Below, one piece after another: positions 1 to 6,215 of a DNA stretch of 6,286 nucleotides; the stretch's first letter is position 1, and every line of letters starts with the position of its first letter. Position numbers and translations under genes: made by a program. Under the pieces are notes generated by a model, which worked only from the letters and a program-made list of their open reading frames with translations, was not told where the DNA came from and ran no database searches. Origin of the DNA: an uncultured Caryophanales bacterium (GTDB lineage Bacteria > Bacillota_I > Bacilli_A > Acholeplasmatales > Anaeroplasmataceae); the NCBI GenBank assembly GCA_937885165.1, contig CAKZZJ010000035.1:1-6286 (forward strand), given 5' to 3'.

Positions 1-332
1 ATTTCATATAATTTATTTTCCATTTTAACTTTTACATTACTTCCTATTGTAGTTTTTCTTTTTCTATCTTTATTTCTAAATGTTAATTTTTTGTTTCTCA
101 CTCGAAAATCTGAACGAGAATTACTAGAACTTATTTTACTTCTTTCAATATTTCTATTTCCAATTTCATTATGTCTTATCATTGTTTCAAATACAATTGG
201 CATATCATCTTTTCCTTTATAATTTAGAGCTTTGAACCATTTTATAAAATAATATTCTGATAAATCTTGATCATCAAAATTTTTATTCATTTCATTTAAA
301 GTAGCTCTTATTTTTATCCAACTTTCTGCCAT
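1..332 (-). CDS. Unrecognised basic protein, 5' part only (C-terminus off the left edge)
   Basis: An open frame starts with ATG at 332 and runs without a stop to the window edge, giving about 110 residues. It begins MAESWIKIRATLNEMNKNF. The start is supported by an AAGGAG ribosome site at 340-345, and the gene lies 20 bases downstream of the NlpC/P60 stop, so it is probably in the same operon. The first ~65 residues are mixed and acidic to neutral (DDQDLSEYYFIKWFKAL, then a KDDMPIVFE stretch). Residues ~70-105 are rich in Arg, Lys, Ser and Asn, with no hydrophobic segment, which suggests a soluble, possibly nucleic-acid-binding protein. Arginine codons CGT and CGA occur, but no CGG. I do not recognise the family. 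Its position after the cell-wall hydrolase suggests an accessory transfer gene, but that is inference from context only. Confidence 0.75.
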   Translation of the reverse strand, partial: MAESWIKIRATLNEMNKNFDDQDLSEYYFIKWFKALNYKGKDDMPIVFETMIRHNEIGNRNIERSKISSSNSRSDFRVRNKKLTFRNKDRKRKTTIGSNVKVKMENKLYE

Positions 333-339
333 TTATTTT

Positions 340-345
340 CTCCTT
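340..345 (-). promoter_or_regulatory. Ribosome binding site AAGGAG of the left-edge gene
   Basis: AAGGAG on the minus strand lies 7 bases before the ATG at 332-330 and fixes that start. It sits in the 20-base gap after the NlpC/P60 stop codon. No terminator hairpin is visible in the gap, so read-through from the operon is likely. Confidence 0.7.
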
Positions 346-352
346 TTCATTT

Positions 353-1643
353 CTATTCTTTTAATCTACCAAAACCATAAAAATGCTCACCATTCCACCA
401 ACCATTGTTATATTTTCTAATCTTTACACCTTCTGGATTTCCTCCAGTATCAATTACCCATTCGCCAGTATCACCATTTATGGTTAGTTCTCCCATATAA
501 ATACCAACATGAGATATACTTCCAGGTTCTCCTGTATCGTATGTGTCTTTTAGGAATATTAAATCTCCAGCTTTTCTGTCATTTACATCAATTGGATTAC
601 AATGATTTGTATAAATTCCCTGTGCTCCGAGTATTAGGAATTACTTTTATTCCTGCGTGTGCCAAACAATGAATAGTCCAACTAGAACAATCATAATATT
701 CCATACAAGTATCATGCGATAAATTACTATGATCCATTAAATAAGGTTTACCCATATTCTTTAAAAACTCATTGTATATAGCTTGCAACTTCTCATCTTC
801 AATTACTATTATCATTGAAGATATTTCATCAAAATTAATGTCATCTGCTTCGTGAGTAGTTTTAAAATTAAAGAAACTACCAATTGCTGCAATTATAACG
901 ATTATTATAACTACTGGAGCAATTGAAGGTAGCATTGACAATAAAAGTTTTACTGCCTCTGCTACAATCTTCATTGCAACTTTTGTAGCCTTTACAACAA
1001 TGTTTGTTGTTTCTTTAACTAATTTCTTTGTTGCTTTTACTCCAGTTTTTCTAACAATATTTGTTGCTTTTGATGTTACTTTATCTGCAACTTTTCTTGC
1101 TGGTTTTGTCATTATTCTACTAGAACTTTTTTCAAAGCTCTTTAACCCACCTTCATTAGTTGCTGTATTTAATGTTTTACCTGTTTTAACAAATCTATTT
1201 GCAGTATTATTAATAACTTTAACACCTTTTATTGCTGTTGAAATTTTGCTATTTATTTTTCCTTTTTTAGTTGCTAAATCTTTAACTTCATTTTCTTTTT
1301 CTACTGCATCTTCTAATGTTTCATCTGTATTTATAGTTTTTAATTTTCCTATGTTTTGATTAGAAATTAACTTGTTTTTGTTGTTGGTTTGTATTTCTGT
1401 ATAGTCATCTACTTTGGTTTGTATCTTGTTTATTTTTTCTTCTGTATCTTCTTCAATAGTATTATCTACATTTGTTTCAAGTCTTGTGTCTTGATTTTCT
1501 TCTCCTGCAATTTTATTTACTTGTTCTGCATACCATTTATTAATTTGATTTGCACTATCCAATACTGCATTTGTACCTTTATTTAAAGCATTTGAATAAC
1601 CACTTAATGAGTTTGCTACATCTTTTCCATTTTCGTTAGCCAC
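353..1643 (-). CDS. Membrane-anchored NlpC/P60 peptidoglycan hydrolase of the transfer system, with a +1 frameshift at CGG
   Basis: This is probably the cell-wall hydrolase that opens peptidoglycan for the mating channel, as in the C40-family proteins of Gram-positive conjugative elements. The start is GTG at 1643 with AGGAG at 1651-1655. Residues 1-235 are Lys/Asn/Thr-rich and probably helical. A single membrane segment lies at ~238-258 (PSIAPVVIIIVIIAAIG), followed by the NlpC/P60 domain. The likely catalytic Cys is C319 in YYDCSSW, the likely His is H378 in SISHVGIYMG, and N402 is a candidate third residue. Frame 0 stops at 599-597, nine codons after the CGG codon 339, which removes the His. 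A +1 shift at CGG (627-629) continues as AQGIYTNHCNPIDVNDRKAG and ends at TAG 355-353, giving 429 residues. No other lesion is visible. The AQGIY and KAGDLIF motifs after the shift are typical of the family and show that the tail belongs to this gene. Confidence 0.88.
627..629 (-). other. In-frame CGG codon at the +1 frameshift site of the NlpC/P60 gene
   Basis: Minus-strand context is AAT ACT CGG AGC ACA. Frame 0 runs to TAA after nine more codons. Skipping one base (ACT C GGA GCA CAG) enters the frame encoding the conserved second half of the NlpC/P60 domain. There is no Shine-Dalgarno-like stimulator immediately upstream of the kind seen in prfB. Whether this is true recoding or a sequence error cannot be settled from the window alone. 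Confidence 0.8.
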
Positions 1644-1646
1644 TTT

Positions 1647-4083
1647 TTAACTCCTATTCAATTGCATATTAGATGTTTGATTAATTTGATATATGTAAAA
1701 TTCTTTAGACACTTGATTTCTAAAAGCAACTTTATCTTCTCCATAAACAATAATGCCTTGTCCAGCTGGAGAATCTATAACATATTTTGCTTCCTCATCG
1801 CTTATATCAAATATTTTACATATAGCTGGTAAGTCTAATGGTTTTTGTTTTAATATCATTGCAAACTCTGAATTAGATAGTATTTTGCAACCTTGTTCAT
1901 TTTTAATTACATCAGCAATATTTTGTGTAATTATAGTAGGAATTGCATTTTCCTTCCTACCAGTTTTATATATCTTTGCAATATAATCAGCAGAATACTG
2001 ATTTGCAAGTAATATATGGAACTCATCTATGAATATCCAAGTATGTTTACCAAGATTTTTATTTCGTTTTAATCTATTCATAATATGCTCTAAAACAACT
2101 AAATACCCCGTAGTCTGTATGCTACGAGGTAAATCTGAAATATCGAATGATATAAATCTATTTTTAATTTCTATATTTGTTTTCTTAGCGAAAATATCCA
2201 TTCCACCTAAAACATATCTTTCTATTACTAATGCTAAATTTTTAGCCTCCTCCTCTGGCTGTTTTAATAATTCTTCATAAAACTTTATAAAATCCGGCTC
2301 ATATTGTTCACTATATCCATGTATTTGGTATTCTTCATATATGTTTTTAGTACAACGATCTACTAATGTTTTTTGTTCTCCAGTTAAACCATTACTAGAA
2401 ACAATTGATTCTATAAATGCGAGAGAAAACTCTATTTTGCTATTTAAAGCATCTTCGTTGTCTTGTTCATATTGAAGTGAACTATCAAATGGATTAATAT
2501 AAGTATTTGTTGATGTACTTATATTTAATGTTTGCCCATTAAAAGCATTTATTAATGGTGCATATTCTCCGTTGAGGATCTATTACAATTACTTCATCTT
2601 GTGGATAGCGAAGCAATACTTGTTCTATTATTACTTTTATAGAAAATGATTTTCCTGCTCCTGATGTAGCAAGTACACAACCATTTCCATTTAGTAATTT
2701 TTTTCTATCACAAAATACTGGATTTTTAGATACAAGATTTATTCCATGATATATTGAATTTGGATGCATTAAATCTTTTGTATTAAATGGTACATTTGTT
2801 GCAGTAGATTCAGAAGTCAATGACCTTTGAATTTGCAGACTATTCCAACCAAAAGGCAAACAATTTTGTATTCCTTCTAATTGTTGCCAATCTAAATTGT
2901 ATATTGTAATTAAATGTTCATTACCTATACTTTTTATCATTTTAGTTGTTTTGTCTAAATCTTCAAGACTATCAGCTTGAATACAAATAAGTACATTGTT
3001 TGTAAATAGCTTTTGCTTTTTCTTTTGTAAGGCATCTCTTAAATTTTGTGCATCTCTTATAGCATCTTCTAGTTTTTCATCTTTTACTGCCTCATAACTA
3101 TAATTATTTTTATTGGCTTTCTTAATTTTTTCAAGCCTTTCCGTTTTCATACCACTTATCTTTTTATTTACCATTTTAATCACTTTTGCAGGATCTGTTG
3201 GTGTTATATTTAAAGTGGTTATAATATTACAATTTTCAATTGTTGTTATTCTATTATAAAATCTAGGTGTTATAGATTTTGGAAGTCTAGCGACATATAA
3301 AACTCTTACAAATTTTTTATCTCCAATGTTTATATAATTCTTTTCTTTTAATACAACATCATCTTTTGGTGCTAACACATCATAAACACTTAAATTATGA
3401 TTTTTAGCAAGTTCTACAATTTCTGTTGAAGTATCATCTTCCAAAATTTGAGTATGAAATAAGTTATATAATGTTTTTAGTCTTTCATCTACACTTACCC
3501 TTCTTATTTTAGATTTTAATTCTTTAAACTTTTCTTCTGTTCGCAATTGATATTGCATAAAAATATCTTGTGCTTCTTTTAAACTTTCTGCTTTAGTAGT
3601 TATTACTATTAATCGTGTTTCTTTTAATATTTCTTCTTTATTTCCTAATGTTGTTTCAATTAGTGTATTAAATTCATTTGCAATTTTCTTTTCGTTACCA
3701 TCAAATTTATCTTCGTTATAAATATAATCTTTCTTATAGTCATCAGTTTTCACTGGCCTACCAGCACAAACGACTTGAATATGATCGTTATAATTAAATG
3801 AATGTAAATACTCAACCCACTTTAGAAAAATGTTTTCTTGTTCATCATAATTAGCTTTTGCAAATGAAATATCTTGATACTCAAAGCAAATTGAATAATG
3901 ATTTTCATCTAATTGCATAATTGTATTTTGCTCATTGAAATCCTTAAAAAACATTCTCATTATTTGTGGTGTTGTTTTTGGTTTAGCGACTTTCATTTTT
4001 GCAAAGAATTTACGTATCTTATCTAATAAAGTTTCTTTTTTTACTTTATTTTTATTAGCTTTTACCTTTGTTTTTTTAGGCAA
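1647..4083 (-). CDS. virB4: VirB4/TraE-type conjugation ATPase, with a +1 frameshift at CGG
   Basis: This is the ATPase that powers the type IV secretion channel at the inner face of the membrane. The start is TTG at 4083, nine bases after a strong AAGGAGG. The N-terminus is Lys-rich, followed by the family's N-terminal domain (YSICFEYQDISFAKANYDEQ region). Walker A is ATSGAGKS at 472-479, followed by EVIVIDPQ at 497-504. Frame 0 meets CGG at codon 505 and stops nine codons later at 2541-2539. A +1 shift there gives EYAPLINAFNGQTLNIS and runs open through 2568-2202. It continues with Walker B WIFIDE at 682-687 and the C-terminal motor segments (TGRKENAIPTIITQN), ending at TAA 1649-1647. The total of 811 residues is normal for VirB4. 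The length, 2437 bases, is exactly one base over a multiple of three. I found no other disruption. The C-terminal part lacks a convincing start of its own, so two separate genes are unlikely. Confidence 0.93.
1651..1655 (-). promoter_or_regulatory. Ribosome binding site AGGAG of the GTG-started NlpC/P60 gene
   Basis: AGGAG overlaps the last sense codons of the VirB4 gene (AAT AGG AGT TAA) and sits seven bases before GTG at 1643. It decides this non-ATG start, because no ATG in the right frame lies nearby. The VirB4 stop and this start are three bases apart, which suggests translational coupling. Confidence 0.75.
2569..2571 (-). other. In-frame CGG codon at the +1 frameshift site of the VirB4 gene
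   Basis: Minus-strand context is CCT CAA CGG AGA ATA. Frame 0 ends nine codons later. Reading CAA C GGA GAA TAT, or a four-base CGGA codon, gives DPQ-X-EYAPL, where X is Gly (C skipped) or Arg (CGGA read as Arg). The motif after the Walker A region in VirB4 proteins commonly has the form DPxGEY or DPxREY, so the position of the shift is fixed to within a base or two. Confidence 0.85.
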
Positions 4084-4087
4084 TTTA

Positions 4088-4351
4088 TCAATCCTCCTTG
4101 TCCTTATTTAAAAGGTCTGGTATAAAGTACCATTTGCCTTCTTCTAAACCTTCAAACATATTTGATAATGTTAAACTTTCTGTTAAAGGCTGGTGTTTTA
4201 ATTTCCTTTTGTATATCGTATATAAATCAACTCTAGTTGCTAAAAGTGGATGCTTGTTATTAAAAACACGCACCCACTTCGCACTAAACTTTTCTAAATA
4301 ATAATTTAGGAATTTATATTCCCATTCAGTTAAATCTTGAATAATTATCAT
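4088..4351 (-). CDS. Small unrecognised protein (87 residues) between the VirB3-like and VirB4 genes
   Basis: ATG at 4351 overlaps the TGA of the PrgI-like gene by four bases (ATGA). The stop lies four bases before the VirB4 start, and this gene's last codons contain the VirB4 ribosome site. The gene is therefore translationally linked on both sides and almost surely real. The protein is soluble and rich in aromatic and charged residues, with motifs EWEYKFLNYYLEKF, KWVRVFNNKHPL and a C-terminal EGKWYFIPDLLNKDKED. It has no signal peptide, membrane segment or cysteine. I do not recognise the family. Its place between VirB3-like and VirB4 genes suggests a factor of the inner-membrane complex, perhaps bridging the two, but this is context only. 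It contains no CGG codon. Confidence 0.85.
   Translation of the reverse strand: MIIIQDLTEWEYKFLNYYLEKFSAKWVRVFNNKHPLLATRVDLYTIYKRKLKHQPLTESLTLSNMFEGLEEGKWYFIPDLLNKDKED
4093..4099 (-). promoter_or_regulatory. Ribosome binding site AAGGAGG that fixes the TTG start of VirB4
   Basis: This is a full-consensus AAGGAGG nine bases before TTG at 4083-4081, inside the end of the 87-residue gene. No in-frame ATG lies close to it, so TTG is the best start for VirB4. Confidence 0.8.
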
Positions 4352-4932
4352 CTCCCAAGTAATTTCAATAATATTTCTTGTTCTTCTTTTGTTAATGTAG
4401 AAAGTTTTTGAGCAAGCTCATTACTTTCTTCTTTCTTTTGTTCTGTTTCGTTACTTCTCATAATTTCAGTATTTTCAGTTATTCCATATTTCTTTTTAGC
4501 TTTCATTAGTAATTTTTCTTGCTTTTGTTTCTTTCTTAATTCTTTAATTTCTTTCTTATCCATTGTTTGCAATTTAGCATTTTTGCTTACTTTTCTTTTA
4601 TTCTTTTTATCATGTAAAAGCCTATATTCTTCATCACTCATATAGTGAATTGGTTTAGCAAATAAAAAGTAATGTCTAAACCAATATGGAAGTATTTTTT
4701 CTGCTGGTAATTCGTGAATTTTTACAAATCCTATAAATCCAAATATACCAGCAATTGCAATTACAATATAACTAGTGGCATCTTCGCCAATTTTGTCTTT
4801 TAAAAGAATATATGTAGGAATAACTAATCCAGCAATTAAAATAGCAAATGCCCATTGCCTAAAATTAAAGAAGTAAATTTTTTCTTTATAATCTTTGATT
4901 TCATCAAATACTGTTATTTCTATATTATCCAT
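4348..4932 (-). CDS. PrgI-family (VirB3-like) inner-membrane protein of the transfer channel
   Basis: PrgI proteins are the Gram-positive counterpart of VirB3, a small bitopic or hairpin membrane protein that works with VirB4. The start is ATG at 4932, with AGGAGG at 4944-4949. The product has 194 residues. The N-terminal part carries FNFRQW at 22-27 (the RQ pair is typical of the family), a first membrane segment at ~27-44 and a second at ~54-70. HELPAEKILPYWFRHYFLF follows directly and resembles the usual post-membrane region. From ~108 to the end is a long Lys/Glu-rich, probably coiled-coil tail (KKEIKELRKKQKQEK). This extends it beyond a minimal PrgI domain of ~100-130 residues. It begins four bases after the VirB6-like stop and overlaps the next gene by ATGA, so it is in the operon. 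It has no in-frame CGG and no frameshift. Confidence 0.85.
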   Translation of the reverse strand: MDNIEITVFDEIKDYKEKIYFFNFRQWAFAILIAGLVIPTYILLKDKIGEDATSYIVIAIAGIFGFIGFVKIHELPAEKILPYWFRHYFLFAKPIHYMSDEEYRLLHDKKNKRKVSKNAKLQTMDKKEIKELRKKQKQEKLLMKAKKKYGITENTEIMRSNETEQKKEESNELAQKLSTLTKEEQEILLKLLGR

Positions 4933-4936
4933 ACTT

Positions 4937-5765
4937 CTAATGACCTCCTGTTAATCTTTCTGCAAATTGGCTACCATATTGTATTACTGCTAAATACATT
5001 CCATTTAAGAATAGCATTGCAACAATTGTTGATATTGCACTTGTAGAACCTACTGTACTACTTAATCCCGAAAGGCCTATTGCATATACATTTGTTGCTA
5101 TATAAATTATAACTGCCTCTAAGCCTACACTTGCTGCAAACAAGAAATATTGTACTGCTTTGCCTCTACCTTCATCATCAGCTGCAAGAGCAATTGGTAT
5201 TGGTGCAAAAGCAAAACACAATATTAGCTTTACTACTCTTAAAAATATTTGTGTTAATATTTGAACAATTGTAGTCATAAATGGAATAAATAATATTAAA
5301 TAAAGACCGATATGTCATTATACTATCTACAAATCCATCTGGAACTGCATTTATTAATGTATCTGCAATATTAATACTTGAATTACCATTACTTACAACG
5401 TTTGTTACATTTACAAAAATATCATTCACAATATTCATTATTGTAGATAGGAATGTATAACTATTTTGTATAAAGTATTTTAACAATAAAAATGATACAA
5501 ATGACATTGCGATTCTTTCCCAACTTATTCTATCTACTTCCATCGCTTTCTTTATTAAATTAATCATAAAGAAAAGTATAAGCAAACTTAATGCAATTGG
5601 AACTATAACATTATTAACTGTTTTTCCAATACTCCAAATATTAATACCCTGAACACTAGAAAAATTAGTTAATTTTTGTACCGAGCCTATTAGATTTCCA
5701 CTATCCATTTCAACCCCAAATACTGAAAATTTGAAACTATATAGAAGTCTAATTATTCCATCCAA
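4937..5765 (-). CDS. VirB6/TrbL-like polytopic channel protein, with a +1 frameshift at CGG
   Basis: This is the inner-membrane channel component of Gram-positive type IV secretion (TrbL/VirB6 type). It starts at TTG 5765 after a G-rich ribosome site. Membrane segments lie at ~50-71, ~85-110, ~153-185, ~204-230 and ~242-262. A characteristic loop, FAPIPIALAADDEGRGKA, lies at ~186-203, and the C-terminus is QFAERLTGGH. Frame 0 reaches CGG at codon 153, inside a membrane segment, and then continues 42 codons into a polar Asn/Cys-rich sequence that does not fit a channel protein. A +1 shift at 5307-5309 gives LYLILFIPFMTTIVQILTQ and an uninterrupted hydrophobic helix, ending at TAG 4939-4937, for 275 residues. 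The internal ATG at 5278 has no ribosome site before it, so a separate second gene is unlikely. The next gene begins four bases downstream. Confidence 0.87.
4944..4949 (-). promoter_or_regulatory. Ribosome binding site AGGAGG of the PrgI-like gene
   Basis: AGGAGG lies in the last codons of the VirB6-like gene, 11 bases before the ATG at 4932. It shows that this gene is translated from the same message, with its own initiation site. Confidence 0.7.
5307..5309 (-). other. In-frame CGG codon at the +1 frameshift site of the VirB6/TrbL-like gene
   Basis: Minus-strand context is ACA TAT CGG TCT TTA. Skipping one base (TAT C GGT CTT TAT) restores the hydrophobic helix and conserved FAPIPIA region. 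Staying in frame 0 gives a polar 42-codon tail. The exact slip point could be a few bases away, because this stretch is not strongly conserved, but CGG is the site shared with the other two shifts. Confidence 0.75.
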
Positions 5766-5775
5766 TTATTAGATT

Positions 5776-5782
5776 CCCCCTT
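5776..5782 (-). promoter_or_regulatory. G-rich ribosome binding site before the TTG start of the VirB6-like gene
   Basis: AAGGGGG on the minus strand lies 10 bases before TTG at 5765-5763, in the short gap after the pilin-like gene. The nearest ATG (5761-5759) is out of frame and is followed directly by a stop after one codon, so TTG is preferred. An ATG at codon 20 is possible but lacks a good ribosome site. Confidence 0.6.
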
Positions 5783-5783
5783 C

Positions 5784-6116
5784 TTATAGTCCAAATAAGT
5801 TTTTAGACTGTGCAATAGCGACAAGCATAAATCCAGCCATTAAGGTCATTAACCCTCTTGACTTTCCTTCTGCATCTTCTCTTTGCCAACCTAAAGCAAA
5901 CATAACTCCACCTACTAAAGCAATAACACCACCAATTTTGGTTAGCCAATCGCAAGCAAAATTGATGAAAGAATCAATAGATCCTGTATTTGAATCTGCA
6001 TATACTCTTGATGTTAAAAGTATCATGCTACTTCCTATTGCTCCAGTTAAAACTGTAATTTTTTCTTTTAATTTATTTACTTTTCTGTTCTCTTTAAATT
6101 TTTTTATTAAATTCAT
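5784..6116 (-). CDS. VirB2/Maff2-like pilin or channel subunit with signal peptide
   Basis: This 110-residue protein starts at ATG 6116 with GGAGG at 6121-6125. It has a Lys-rich N-terminus (1-19), a hydrophobic stretch at 20-36 and a plausible signal-peptidase site after VYA at 38-40. The mature part has two hydrophobic segments, ~58-77 (WLTKIGGVIALVGGVMFALG) and ~88-105, linked by a polar loop WQREDAEGKSRG. This helix-loop-helix form, with the AxGKSxGLMTLMAG pattern, is what Maff2-type and VirB2/TrbC pilin-like proteins of Gram-positive elements show. It is the first gene of the visible channel set and lies 18 bases before the VirB6-like gene. The family assignment rests on pattern and context, not alignment. 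It is somewhat longer than the short Maff2 proteins because of its signal region. It has no CGG codon. Confidence 0.78.
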   Translation of the reverse strand: MNLIKKFKENRKVNKLKEKITVLTGAIGSSMILLTSRVYADSNTGSIDSFINFACDWLTKIGGVIALVGGVMFALGWQREDAEGKSRGLMTLMAGFMLVAIAQSKNLFGL

Positions 6117-6215
6117 AAATCCTCCAATTCTGGAAGATTACCTCTATTTTAGGCACAACAAGTTTGAGAGATAATCTCAAACTTTATAATGCAAGTTCGA
6201 GGTTATCCCCCAATT
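6117..6215. promoter_or_regulatory. Leader region of the pilin-channel operon with repeated CAAGTTYGAG motifs
   Basis: This is the only sizeable gene-free gap in the window. It holds a perfect hairpin (separate entry) and a further near-copy of its arm, so CAAGTTTGAG at 6159-6168, its inverse at 6175-6184 and CAAGTTCGAG at 6192-6201 form a cluster. A TAAAAT on the minus strand at about 6147-6152 could be a -10 box, but no convincing -35 was found. Regulator binding or attenuation is possible; neither can be shown from sequence alone. Confidence 0.35.
6160..6184. repeat. Perfect 10-bp inverted repeat, 5-base loop, upstream of the pilin-like gene
   Basis: AAGTTTGAGA (6160-6169), GATAA loop, TCTCAAACTT (6175-6184). 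Its inner edge is 43 bases before the pilin-like ATG. On the minus strand it is followed by GTTGTG, not a T run, so it is a poor intrinsic terminator for the operon. A protein operator or RNA hairpin is more likely. The upstream gene stops about 31 bases before it. Confidence 0.6.

Noticed and set aside
1000..1359. Plus-strand open frame of 119 codons, Phe/Leu/Val-rich
   Set aside because: It lies wholly antisense to the Lys/Asn/Thr-rich part of the NlpC/P60 gene. Its hydrophobic make-up is what the reverse complement of such codons gives, and it has no ribosome site or neighbouring partner. The other plus-strand frames (1389-1586, 1753-1986, 2029-2280, 4098-4301, 4855-5046, 5938-6174) are likewise shadows.
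1647..2201. C-terminal VirB4 part as a separate gene starting at 2201
   Set aside because: The frame is open far upstream to the CGG site and encodes VirB4 sequence there. The ATG at 2201 is an internal Met with no good ribosome site. One shifted gene explains the data better.
4088..4350. TGA read as Trp, because both TGA stops (4350-4348 and 4090-4088) are followed directly by TAA
   Set aside because: All Trp codons I could read in the window are TGG, no TGA interrupts any gene, and the TGA-TAA pairs arise where start codons or short spacers overlap gene ends. The standard bacterial stop meaning fits.
4937..5278. C-terminal VirB6-like part as a separate gene starting at 5278
   Set aside because: There is no ribosome site before the ATG, and the preceding codons in the same frame complete the membrane helix back to the CGG site.
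627..5309. CGG as a simple triplet reassignment (for example to Trp, Gln or Gly)
   Set aside because: A changed meaning of the triplet would keep frame 0, which runs into stops within 9 codons in two genes and into a non-family polar tail in the third. The reading frame itself has to change.
353..5765. Simple pseudogene decay of the transfer module
   Set aside because: Each affected gene has exactly one lesion, always at the same codon, while both halves retain family motifs and normal spacing. Random decay would scatter stops and indels of both signs. Sequence error at CCG/CGG remains possible and is listed as the main test.
6160..6184. Hairpin as an intrinsic terminator of the upstream gene
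   Set aside because: The stem is only 10 bp and AT-rich, and it is not followed by a T run on the minus strand.
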